Source of the DNA: Polynucleobacter necessarius
GTDB taxonomy: Bacteria; Pseudomonadota; Gammaproteobacteria; Burkholderiales; Burkholderiaceae
Assembly: GCF_900096765.1 (NCBI RefSeq)
Contig: NZ_LT615228.1
Span: forward strand, 440,669 to 504,668
Reading direction: 5' to 3'
DNA length: 64,000 bases
The stretch's first letter is position 1; the number at the start of each line of letters is the position of its first letter. The notes below the pieces were generated by a model. The model was not told the origin of the DNA. It saw only the letters and a list, made by a program, of their open reading frames with translations, and did no database searches. The position numbers were made by a program, and so were the translations under genes. Below, piece by piece: positions 48,415 through 56,041 of the stretch.

Positions 48415-48939
48415 ATCGCTACTGAAAAATTGCAACGCATTAACCGGGAAATTACTGCTCCTGAAGTGCGTTTGATTGGAATCGATGGGGAGCCTATCGG
48501 TGTAGTTAAGTTGAGTGAAGCCCTGGCGGCAGCGGAAGAGAAAGAGACCGATCTGGTTGAAATTGCTCCAACAGCTGTACCTCCTGTAGTTCGGATCATG
48601 GACTTTGGCAAATTCAAGTACCAAGAAGCCAAGCGGATGCATGAAGCAAAGCTGAAGCAAAAGGTGATTCAGGTGAAGGAAGTGAAATTCCGTCCCGGCA
48701 CTGATGATGGTGACTATGGTGTAAAGCTACGTAATCTAATCCGATTTTTAGAGGATGGCGATAAGACAAAGATTACGTTGCGGTTTCGGGGTCGTGAGAT
48801 GGCCCACCAAGAAATCGGAGCAAGAATGTTGGAGCGTTTGAAGTTGGACTTACAAGAGTACGGCCAAGTTGAACAGTTTCCAAAGATGGAAGGGCGTCAG
48901 ATGGTGATGGTTTTAGCCCCCATCCGTAAGGCTAAGTAA
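48415..48939 (+). CDS. infC: Translation initiation factor IF-3 (rare ATC start)
   Basis: IF-3 discriminates start codons on the 30S subunit. No ATG, GTG or TTG precedes the conserved N-terminus. ATC 48415 is followed by [20 protein letters not shown] and has AAGGA (48401-48405) nine bases upstream. infC in E. coli starts with AUU, which IF-3 itself discriminates against, giving autoregulation (established). An ATC here fits that scheme. The product has 174 aa. The C-terminal domain has [21 protein letters not shown] start at ATT 48406 has no room for a ribosome-binding site. Confidence 0.92.
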   Translation: MATEKLQRINREITAPEVRLIGIDGEPIGVVKLSEALAAAEEKETDLVEIAPTAVPPVVRIMDFGKFKYQEAKRMHEAKLKQKVIQVKEVKFRPGTDDGDYGVKLRNLIRFLEDGDKTKITLRFRGREMAHQEIGARMLERLKLDLQEYGQVEQFPKMEGRQMVMVLAPIRKAK

Positions 48940-48974
48940 CTGGGCTTTAGTAATACCTAGTTCTTATGTAGGGA

Positions 48975-49082
48975 GGCACCTGAAGTAAATAACGAAGGGT
49001 GCTGGCAGTGTGGTGTGCTTCTGGGTACAGGAAGAGTAACCGTCGGTTACCACCTATGTTGCACAAGTAGAAGAAGGGTGCT
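48975..49082 (+). promoter_or_regulatory. Possible structured leader of rpmI-rplT
   Basis: The 145-bp gap before rpmI contains a hairpin GTAACC/GGTTAC (49036-49050). The 10-mer GAAGGGTGCT occurs twice (48994-49003, 49073-49082), the second copy including the rpmI ribosome-binding site. GCACC (48976-48980) can pair with GGTGC in either copy, so it could alternately free or cover the rpmI site. In E. coli, L20 represses rpmI through a long-range pairing. A similar control here is inference. Confidence 0.45.
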
Positions 49083-49084
49083 TT

Positions 49085-49282
49085 ATGCCCAAGATGAAGA
49101 GCAAGAGTAGCGCGAAAAAGCGCTTCACGGTTCGCGCAGGCGGATCGATTAAACGAGGTCAGGCTTTCAAACGCCACATCCTCACCAAGAAGACCACAAA
49201 GAACAAGCGTCAGTTGCGTGGTTCAGCCGAAGTTGCGAAATCTGACATCAAGTCAATTCGTTCAATGCTTCCTTACGCTTAA
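49085..49282 (+). CDS. rpmI: 50S ribosomal protein L35
   Basis: A 65-aa, very basic protein beginning [14 protein letters not shown], with [18 protein letters not shown] and LRGSAEV, characteristic of bL35. GAAGGG precedes the ATG. It is followed by rplT after 24 bp, the universal bacterial order infC-rpmI-rplT. Confidence 0.98.
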   Translation: MPKMKSKSSAKKRFTVRAGGSIKRGQAFKRHILTKKTTKNKRQLRGSAEVAKSDIKSIRSMLPYA

Positions 49283-49306
49283 CCTCAGACTAAATAGGAG
49301 AATCCA

Positions 49307-49672
49307 ATGCCAAGAGTCAAACGCGGGGTTACAGCAAGAGCCCGTCACAAGAAAATTACCGATGCTGCAACAGGTTACCGCGGTCGTCGTAAAAACGTAT
49401 TCCGTATTGCTAAGCAAGCGGTTATGCGTGCTGGTCAATATGCATATCGTGACCGTCGCAATAAGAAACGTGTATTCCGCGCTTTGTGGATTGCTCGTAT
49501 CAATGCGGCTGTGCGTGAGCATGATATGACCTATAGCGTATTCATGAATGGTATGAAGAGGGCTGCGATCGAACTCGACCGCAAAGTGCTTTCTGATATG
49601 GCCATTGCTGACAAAGCGGCTTTCGCTGCTTTGGTTACTCGGATCAAATCCGTAGTAAACGCTGCAGCTTAA
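49307..49672 (+). CDS. rplT: 50S ribosomal protein L20
   Basis: The 121-aa basic protein begins [16 protein letters not shown] and contains [20 protein letters not shown] and [17 protein letters not shown], as in bL20. L20 assembles early on 23S rRNA and commonly represses its own operon. A TAGGAG element precedes the ATG. Confidence 0.98.
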   Translation: MPRVKRGVTARARHKKITDAATGYRGRRKNVFRIAKQAVMRAGQYAYRDRRNKKRVFRALWIARINAAVREHDMTYSVFMNGMKRAAIELDRKVLSDMAIADKAAFAALVTRIKSVVNAAA

Positions 49673-49701
49673 TTCTTAGTTTCTAAGCAAACTAAGCTGC
49701 G

Positions 49702-50748
49702 ATGGTTTCTCTCGACCAAATTGTCGAGGATGCCAAACGTGATTTCTTGGGGGCTGCCGATCCGGCGGCTCTTGAGGACGCGAAAGCCAGGCATCTCGGT
49801 AAATCAGGTGTTCTCACTGAGCGTTTAAAAGCGCTTGGTGGAATGTCGCCTGAAGAGCGCAAGAGTGCTGGCGCCCAAATTAATCAAATCAAAACTCAAG
49901 TTGAAACTGCATTACAAGAGCGTCGCCAAGCGATGGCTGATGCCGTATTGCAACAGCGCTTGGCTGCCGAAGCAATTGATGTGTCCTTGCCGGGGCGCGG
50001 TCAGGCAGTTGGCAGTTTGCATCCAGTGATGCGCACTTGGGGGCGTGTTGAAGAAATCTTCCGCTCCATTGGTTTTGATGTGGTTGATGGCCCTGAAATT
50101 GAAACCGATTGGTTTAACTTCACAGCCTTAAATAGTCCGGAGAATCATCCTGCACGCTCTATGCAGGATACTTTTTATATCGATGGCAAAGACTCTAAAG
50201 AGAAGCCCTTACTTTTACGTACGCATACCAGTCCTATTCAGGTGCGCTATGCGAGTGAGCATGTCAAAAAATATGCGAACGCGGATGTGATGCCGCCAAT
50301 CAAAGTGATTGCGCCAGGTCGCACCTATCGCGTGGATAGCGATGCAACCCATTCGCCTATGTTCCACCAAGTTGAAGGTTTGTGGATCGCAGAGAGTGTT
50401 TCTTTTGCCGATCTCAAAGGCGTATATACCGATTTCTTGCGCACCTTCTTTGAAACCAATAAGCTGCAAGTGCGTTTCCGCCCCTCCTATTTCCCATTTA
50501 CAGAGCCATCTGCCGAGATTGATATGGCCTTTGCAAGTGGTAAGTTAGCTGGCCGCTGGTTAGAAATTTCTGGAGCGGGGCAGGTGCATCCAAACGTGCT
50601 CCGTAATATGGGAATCGATCCAGAACGTTACACTGGTTTTGCATTTGGCTCGGGATTAGAGCGTCTTACCATGTTGCGCTATGGCGTAGATGATTTGCGC
50701 CTGTTCTTTGAAAACGATTTGCGTTTCCTGGCGCAGTTTCCTGCATAA
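49702..50748 (+). CDS. pheS: Phenylalanine-tRNA ligase alpha subunit
   Basis: PheS carries the class II catalytic core of the alpha2beta2 enzyme. The 348-aa protein has an N-terminal coiled-coil, then [49 protein letters not shown] and the glycine-rich [19 protein letters not shown]. It is 29 bp after rplT. No pheM-like leader peptide was recognised upstream. Confidence 0.98.
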   Translation: MVSLDQIVEDAKRDFLGAADPAALEDAKARHLGKSGVLTERLKALGGMSPEERKSAGAQINQIKTQVETALQERRQAMADAVLQQRLAAEAIDVSLPGRGQAVGSLHPVMRTWGRVEEIFRSIGFDVVDGPEIETDWFNFTALNSPENHPARSMQDTFYIDGKDSKEKPLLLRTHTSPIQVRYASEHVKKYANADVMPPIKVIAPGRTYRVDSDATHSPMFHQVEGLWIAESVSFADLKGVYTDFLRTFFETNKLQVRFRPSYFPFTEPSAEIDMAFASGKLAGRWLEISGAGQVHPNVLRNMGIDPERYTGFAFGSGLERLTMLRYGVDDLRLFFENDLRFLAQFPA

Positions 50749-50776
50749 CCAATCTTACTAATTTATATAGAGCGCT

Positions 50777-53233
50777 ATGCAATTTTCTGAATCTTGGCTT
50801 CGTCAGTATGTAAACCCATCACTCGATAGTGATGCATTGGGTCATGCAATGACAATGGCTGGGTTGGAGGTTGAGGAGCAGCGTTCTGTTGCGCCTGCTT
50901 TTACGAAGATTGTGGTTGCGCAGATTCTCTCTGCCGAGCAACACCCGGATGCGGACCGTTTGCGGGTTTGCAAAGTAGATGCCGGTACCGGACATGAGTT
51001 GCAAATCGTTTGCGGCGCTCCAAATGCTCGTCCTGGTATCAAGATTCCTTGTGCACTTGTTGGCGCTCAATTACCTCCTGCTGAAGCTGGCGGTAAGCCA
51101 TTTGCGATCAAGCTTGGTAAATTACGTGGTGTTGAAAGCCAGGGCATGTTGTGTTCTGGTCGCGAGCTAGGCCTGGGTGATGATCACGAGGGCATTCTGG
51201 AGTTGCCTGCAGATACGCCAGTTGGTGGCGATATCCGCGAGTACCTCGATTTGGATGATCAAGTATTTGTTATTAAGTTAACGCCTAATAAAGCAGATTG
51301 CCTATCCTTAATGGGAATGGCAAGAGAAGTATCTGCAATTACTGGTGCTTCACTATGTCCTCCACAATGGAATGCGCCAGTAGTCTCTATCGATGACAAG
51401 CGCAAAGTAATCATTGAGAGCAAAGAGCTTTGCGGGCGTTTTGCTGGACGGGTTATTCGTGGCGTAAATCCCCAAGCCAAGACTCCAGATTGGATAGTGA
51501 AGCGTCTAAATCGTGCAGGCCAAAGAAGCATTTCCGCTTTGGTTGACCTCTCAAACTATGTCATGCTGGAGATGGGGCAGCCTACCCATGTATTTGATAT
51601 TGATCGCTTACAGGGTGACATTACGGTTCGCTGGGCAAAAGCGGGCGAGACGATTGAGTTACTCAATGGTCAGACAGTAACTTTGCAAGGCCTAGATTCA
51701 TCAGGAAAACTGCAAGATGCAGGTGTAGTGGCAGATCAAGAGGGTCCAGTAGCTTTGGCTGGCATCATGGGTGGTAATCATTGTGCTGTAAGCGATGACA
51801 CTAAGAATATTTATGTAGAGGCGGCTTATTGGCTGCCTTCTGCAATTCAGGGTCGTGCACGACGTTTTAACTTCAGTACCGATGCTGCCCATCGTTTTGA
51901 ACGGGGTGTTGATCCACAAAACACGGTCAATTGTTTGGAATACCTGTCTTCCTTAATTTTGGAAGTGTGTGGTGGGCAGGCTGGTCCAATCGATGATCAA
52001 GTCTTGAATATTCCAGGGCGCAAACCTGTCAAAATGCGCCTGGCTCGTGCTCAAAAAGTCATTGGCATTCCTTTGACATCCCAAATCGTGGCTGATGTAT
52101 TTTCCAGCCTCGGTTTTGCATTTCAGCAAGAGGGCGATGCATTTATTGTTACGCCACCGAGCTACCGATTTGATATTGAAATCGAAGAAGACTTAATTGA
52201 AGAAGTCGCACGCATGTACGGCTTTGAAAATATCCCCGATCAACCTCCAATTGCCTCACTCAAAATGAGCGCTAAGGCTGAAGCGAAGCGCGGTGTTCAT
52301 TTATTGCGCCAACGCCTTGCTTTGCAGGGTTACCATGAGGCTGTTAACTTTGGTTTTACTGATCTTGAGAGTGAACAGCGCTTAACGGGCGCCACTGATA
52401 AAGACGTGATTGCGGTATTAAATCCCATTGCCAATCAATATGGCGTAATGCGTAGCACGCTTTGGGGTGGCTTATTGATCAATCTGAAATCCAATCTCAA
52501 TCGCGGAGCAGGGCGTGTTCGCCTCTTTGAAGTTGGCCGTGTGTTCAAGCGTGATGACAAGGTGCAAGAGCAAGCTGGACAAGTAGCAGGCTTTCATCAG
52601 CCACAGAAAGTAGGCGGCTTAGCCTATGGATCATTTGTTCCAGAGCAGTGGGCAAATGCCAATAGGGCGGTAGATTTCTTTGATGTGAAGGGTGATCTAG
52701 AGCGGGTCTTAGACCCCTTGCATTTTGTTACTGAGTCAGCACAGCATCCTGCCTTACATCCTGGCCGTTGTGCAAAAGTATTGTTGCTTGTAGATAAAAA
52801 TCGCATTGAAGTTGGTTGGATTGGTGAATTACATCCTGCCTTGCAACAGGCTTATGAGTATGCTCAAGCGCCGATACTCTTTGAATTAGATTTGGAGCCT
52901 ATTTTGGTATTGGGTTTGCCAGTTCCGGAAGAACTTAGTAAATTTCCTGCAGTACAGCGTGACTTAGCGGTGGTGGTAAAACAAAGTGTGTCAGCACAGT
53001 CATTGCTTGATGCAATGCTTTCTACTAAGCAGAATTTTGTCCGTGCAATTGAGTTGTTTGATGAATTCAAGCCCAAAGCTGCTTCAAGCAGCATGGCTGA
53101 TGATGAGAAGAGTTTGGCTTTTCGTATTACTTTACTCAATTCACAAGAAACGCTGCAAGATCCGCAAATTGATGCAGTGATGAGTGCATTGTTGAATGCG
53201 CTAGAAAAAAAATGTGCAGCTCGTCTGCGCTAG
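50777..53233 (+). CDS. pheT: Phenylalanine-tRNA ligase beta subunit
   Basis: PheT provides tRNA binding and editing. The 818-aa protein has an N-terminal tRNA-binding domain (VVAQILSAEQHPDADRLRVC), then the B3/4 editing region. The B5 domain and a degenerate class II core follow (RFEIEIEEDLIEEVARMYG-like RFDIEIEEDLIEEVARMYG). The C-terminal FDX-ACB domain (LSKFPAVQRDLAVVV) binds the tRNA anticodon. It is intact at about the usual length of 800. Confidence 0.97.
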   Translation: MQFSESWLRQYVNPSLDSDALGHAMTMAGLEVEEQRSVAPAFTKIVVAQILSAEQHPDADRLRVCKVDAGTGHELQIVCGAPNARPGIKIPCALVGAQLPPAEAGGKPFAIKLGKLRGVESQGMLCSGRELGLGDDHEGILELPADTPVGGDIREYLDLDDQVFVIKLTPNKADCLSLMGMAREVSAITGASLCPPQWNAPVVSIDDKRKVIIESKELCGRFAGRVIRGVNPQAKTPDWIVKRLNRAGQRSISALVDLSNYVMLEMGQPTHVFDIDRLQGDITVRWAKAGETIELLNGQTVTLQGLDSSGKLQDAGVVADQEGPVALAGIMGGNHCAVSDDTKNIYVEAAYWLPSAIQGRARRFNFSTDAAHRFERGVDPQNTVNCLEYLSSLILEVCGGQAGPIDDQVLNIPGRKPVKMRLARAQKVIGIPLTSQIVADVFSSLGFAFQQEGDAFIVTPPSYRFDIEIEEDLIEEVARMYGFENIPDQPPIASLKMSAKAEAKRGVHLLRQRLALQGYHEAVNFGFTDLESEQRLTGATDKDVIAVLNPIANQYGVMRSTLWGGLLINLKSNLNRGAGRVRLFEVGRVFKRDDKVQEQAGQVAGFHQPQKVGGLAYGSFVPEQWANANRAVDFFDVKGDLERVLDPLHFVTESAQHPALHPGRCAKVLLLVDKNRIEVGWIGELHPALQQAYEYAQAPILFELDLEPILVLGLPVPEELSKFPAVQRDLAVVVKQSVSAQSLLDAMLSTKQNFVRAIELFDEFKPKAASSSMADDEKSLAFRITLLNSQETLQDPQIDAVMSALLNALEKKCAARLR

Positions 53234-53302
53234 GTTTAGTATTAAGACATTAGCATCAATAATTAAACATAATTTCGAGACATTTCAGAATAGAACTAAA
53301 CA

Positions 53303-53626
53303 ATGAGCGAAACCATTAATAACGATACCGTTACCAAAAATGAGCTTTCTGAAGCGCTCTTTGATCAAGTTGGTCTGAATAAGCGCGAAGCGAAAGATAT
53401 GATCGATGCTTTCTTTGATCGTATTGGCCAATCCCTAGAGTCTGGCACTGAAGTGAAGATCTCTGGCTTTGGTAATTTCCAGTTGCGCAATAAATCGGCT
53501 CGTCCTGGCCGAAACCCAAAGACAGGTCAAATGATTCCGATAGCAGCCAGACGCGTAGTCACTTTTCACGCTAGTCAAAAGCTTAAAGATGTAGTGGAGT
53601 CACATGCTCGAGAAAACCGAGTTTGA
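53303..53626 (+). CDS. ihfA: Integration host factor subunit alpha
   Basis: IhfA with IhfB bends DNA sharply at specific sites. The 107-aa HU-like protein has [40 protein letters not shown] and the beta-arm tip [18 protein letters not shown], with the intercalating Pro. Its 3' end overlaps the merR-type gene. It follows pheT as in most proteobacteria. Confidence 0.96.
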   Translation: MSETINNDTVTKNELSEALFDQVGLNKREAKDMIDAFFDRIGQSLESGTEVKISGFGNFQLRNKSARPGRNPKTGQMIPIAARRVVTFHASQKLKDVVESHARENRV

Positions 53627-53954
53627 TGCTAGCTCGGCACTTCCGAGCTCTCAACTTCCCCCCATTCCCTCTAAGCGCTACTTCACTATCGGCGAGGTAG
53701 CCGATCTTTGTGGCGTACGCTCTCATGTACTACGCTACTGGGAGCAAGAATTTACTCAGCTAAGTCCTCAGAAGCGTCGTGGCAATCGTCGCTATTATCA
53801 GCATCATGAAGTGGTATTGATTCGCAAAATTCGAGCCTTGCTATATGAAGAAGGCTTTACGATCAGTGGCGCTAGAAATCGTCTTGATGAAGCGCGCGGT
53901 GAATTACGTCTACGTGATGAGTTGCAAGCAGTTCTGCAAATTCTGTCCAAATAG
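53604..53954 (+). CDS. MerR-family transcriptional regulator
   Basis: The 116-aa protein has a MerR helix-turn-helix: [22 protein letters not shown], then [13 protein letters not shown], followed by a short dimerisation helix. It lacks a C-terminal metal or ligand domain, so the effector is unknown. The ATG lies 22 bp inside ihfA, implying coupled translation. A MerR gene directly after ihfA and before tRNA-Pro is a conserved proteobacterial arrangement. Confidence 0.9.
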   Translation: MLEKTEFDASSALPSSQLPPIPSKRYFTIGEVADLCGVRSHVLRYWEQEFTQLSPQKRRGNRRYYQHHEVVLIRKIRALLYEEGFTISGARNRLDEARGELRLRDELQAVLQILSK

Positions 53955-53979
53955 ATACTGATACAATTTCTTCTCTCGT

Positions 53980-54056
<77 letters not shown>

Positions 54057-54084
54057 CGAATTTAATGCTTTAATTCATTTCAAT

Positions 54085-54504
54085 ATGAATACATCGAACC
54101 CCAACCATCCGAGTCGCCAAAGAACCATTTATTTTGGTTTGGATATTCCCTTTTTAGATCATCTGGGTGTCGTCCCTGAGTATGCGGAAGGGGGGAAAGT
54201 GCGCATCAGCTACATTGTTCAACCTGAGCACACCAACAGTTTTGGCGTGGCACAAGGAGGCGTGCTAATGACCTTGCTCGATTTCGCTATGGGGGCAGCT
54301 GCCAGAACTGCCTCAAATCATCCGTTGGGAGCAATCACAATCGATATGTCTACCAGCTTCTTACGTCCCAGTTTGGGAAAAATTGTGGTTGAGGGCACTT
54401 TATTAAAGGCTGGTAAAACTATTAATTACTGCGAGACAATTGCTTTGAATGAAACTGGGGAAATTACTGCAAAGGCTAGTGGCACATTTACCCTGAGAAG
54501 GTAA
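54085..54504 (+). CDS. PaaI-family acyl-CoA thioesterase
   Basis: The 139-aa hot-dog-fold protein has HTNSFGVAQGGVLMTLLDFAMG (the HGG-type active site, with Asp) and GAITIDMSTSFLRP, typical of the PaaI/YdiI thioesterase group. The substrate is unknown. It is separate from the YbgC/FcbC-type gene at 31987, which is broken. Confidence 0.88.
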   Translation: MNTSNPNHPSRQRTIYFGLDIPFLDHLGVVPEYAEGGKVRISYIVQPEHTNSFGVAQGGVLMTLLDFAMGAAARTASNHPLGAITIDMSTSFLRPSLGKIVVEGTLLKAGKTINYCETIALNETGEITAKASGTFTLRR

Positions 54505-54701
54505 TGATTACTATAATTATCAATGGTATTTATAATAATTAGGCTTAATGATTGTCCATTATCACCATAAACCCTTGATGAATAAAGCCTTAAGATTAAA
54601 TTAAGTAATATTAAAATTAATATAGTTTATCTATATAATAGATAATAGAAATACAAAATGAATTCACTATTTCTTATAACTAATTATTCGGAGAACTATA
54701 A
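54505..54701 (+). promoter_or_regulatory. AT-rich upstream region of the H-NS gene with inverted repeat
   Basis: This 197-bp gap is far more AT-rich than its surroundings. It contains a perfect inverted repeat TTATCTAT-ATA-ATAGATAA at 54627-54645 and several runs of A and T. Such curved DNA is the preferred target of H-NS, so autoregulation is plausible. TCGGAG lies just before the H-NS ATG. Confidence 0.6.
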
Positions 54702-54986
54702 ATGTCGTCCTATTCAGAATTACTTGCTCAGCGCGAGCAGTTAGATAAGCAAATTAAGGAAGCCATTGCCCGCGAGAAGGCTGATGGTATTGCTAAGGCT
54801 AAAGTCATTATTGAGCAATACAAGCTGACCGCGTCAGATTTATTTGCTCGTAGGGCAGGCGCTAAATCTACTGGTGGCAAAGTAGCCCCAAAATATCGCA
54901 ATCCAGCAACCGGTGAAACTTGGACTGGACGTGGCAAAGCGCCAAAATGGATTGAAGGCAGGGATCGTAGCAGCTACATGATCTAA
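54702..54986 (+). CDS. H-NS family nucleoid protein (short, Bph3-like)
   Basis: The 94-aa protein has an N-terminal coiled-coil for oligomerisation (LAQREQLDKQIKEAIAREK). The C-terminal AT-hook-like H-NS domain reads PKYRNPATGETWTGRGKAPKWI. It silences AT-rich DNA. It is of the short beta-proteobacterial type. Its gene ends shortly before a strong terminator. Confidence 0.93.
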   Translation: MSSYSELLAQREQLDKQIKEAIAREKADGIAKAKVIIEQYKLTASDLFARRAGAKSTGGKVAPKYRNPATGETWTGRGKAPKWIEGRDRSSYMI

Positions 54987-55005
54987 AGATTGAATTTAAA
55001 GAAAT

Positions 55006-55039
55006 ATAAGTTAAGGCCGCTTTAGCGGCCTTAACTTAT
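55006..55039 (+). terminator. Bidirectional terminator between the H-NS gene and the HTH regulator
   Basis: A perfect 15-bp inverted repeat with ATAAGTTAAGGCCGC (55006-55020) and GCGGCCTTAACTTAT (55025-55039) surrounds a 4-base centre. It serves both converging genes. Confidence 0.88.
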
Positions 55040-55050
55040 TGGATCTGCAA

Positions 55051-55749
55051 CTAGGCGCACTTGCGTGCTAAGGCCTTCAAAAAGAGAGGTTCCAGTAACT
55101 CATGACGGCTATCCTGATTCAGTGATGAATCTAACTCAGGATTAGTGGCCGGATAGCCAATAATGAATGGATTAAGGTCAATAAGACCATTTTCTAACTC
55201 TTTTTTAATGCTCTTAGTCAGGTGCGGCTTATTGCCGTTATTCTCATCAGCGAGGGCAACTACCCCCGGATGCAGCTTAATAAATCCCTCATCTACTAGT
55301 ATAGGTATACGCTGTGTATCCTTGTTTTTACTCAGATAATGGATTAAATGAACCTGTTCAACAGGGGGTATGAGGGCATCTAAAAAGATCAAGTCTGGTG
55401 CTATAGATACAGCCTTCATCAGTCCCTCAAGGCTATCGATAGCAACTTCCATTTCTACCTTAAGTTGCCAGTCAGCAATCGATTGAAGCAGTTCCTGGCT
55501 ATTCTCAGTCCTGCGGAATATGCCCATTGCGACACAATGTTGTGTACTTTTTTGCCGCATTGCCCTTTTTCTTCTTTGTAATTGCTGCTCTAGCGAGCTT
55601 GCTAAGATTCTGCGGTGACCTCCTCGCGTTTTCCAGGCGATTAATTCTCCTAATTCCACCATTTTCTGCACGGTTCCAAGAGAAACTTGCAAAACCTTGG
55701 CGCTTTGTCGAGTACTAAGATATTCCATATCTGGGGTAATTGATTTCAT
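55051..55749 (-). CDS. HTH (excisionase/MerR-like) protein with degenerate receiver domain
   Basis: The 232-aa protein starts with a helix-turn-helix of the excisionase/MerR kind (LSTRQSAKVLQVSLGTVQKM, then TRGGHRRI, residues 10-48). After a basic linker comes a receiver-like fold (about residues 72-175). It has a putative phosphoacceptor in LIFLDALIPP, but the N-terminal acidic pair is not evident. A C-terminal tail of unknown type ends the protein. It is divergent from sucA across a 292-bp gap, so it may control suc genes, itself, or neither. I do not know a characterised homologue. Confidence 0.8.
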   Translation of the reverse strand: MKSITPDMEYLSTRQSAKVLQVSLGTVQKMVELGELIAWKTRGGHRRILASSLEQQLQRRKRAMRQKSTQHCVAMGIFRRTENSQELLQSIADWQLKVEMEVAIDSLEGLMKAVSIAPDLIFLDALIPPVEQVHLIHYLSKNKDTQRIPILVDEGFIKLHPGVVALADENNGNKPHLTKSIKKELENGLIDLNPFIIGYPATNPELDSSLNQDSRHELLEPLFLKALARKCA

Positions 55750-56041
55750 ATTTCCCTTAATTTCATTAATTCACTTGAAGATTTAGAGAATAAAAACCAA
55801 ACATCATTCAATCTGTCCGTAAATATAGAAAGCAAAGTAGGAAAGTTCTTATTTCGGACTTTCTAGGGAAATACCCCCAAAGCTAGCAAAATCAGGGAAA
55901 GCCCCTTTCTATGGCCAATCGTGTTAAATTACTGCAGTAGTACCAGTAATTGCACAGAGCAATTCGTGAAACGGTACAGCCGTGTAACGGATGGTTATAA
56001 CCACAGTTTTTATTCGGGAAACCCGATGAAAGGTGAGCATC
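55750..56041 (+). promoter_or_regulatory. Divergent regulatory region upstream of sucA
   Basis: This 292-bp gap must hold promoters for sucA and the divergent HTH gene. It contains a perfect 12-bp palindrome TGGTTATAACCA (55992-56003). It also has an inverted repeat GAAAGT/ACTTTC (55841-55863) and a small hairpin TCGGG-AAA-CCCGA (56014-56026) just before the sucA ribosome-binding site AAAGGTGAG. I could not assign -35/-10 elements with confidence. Confidence 0.5.
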
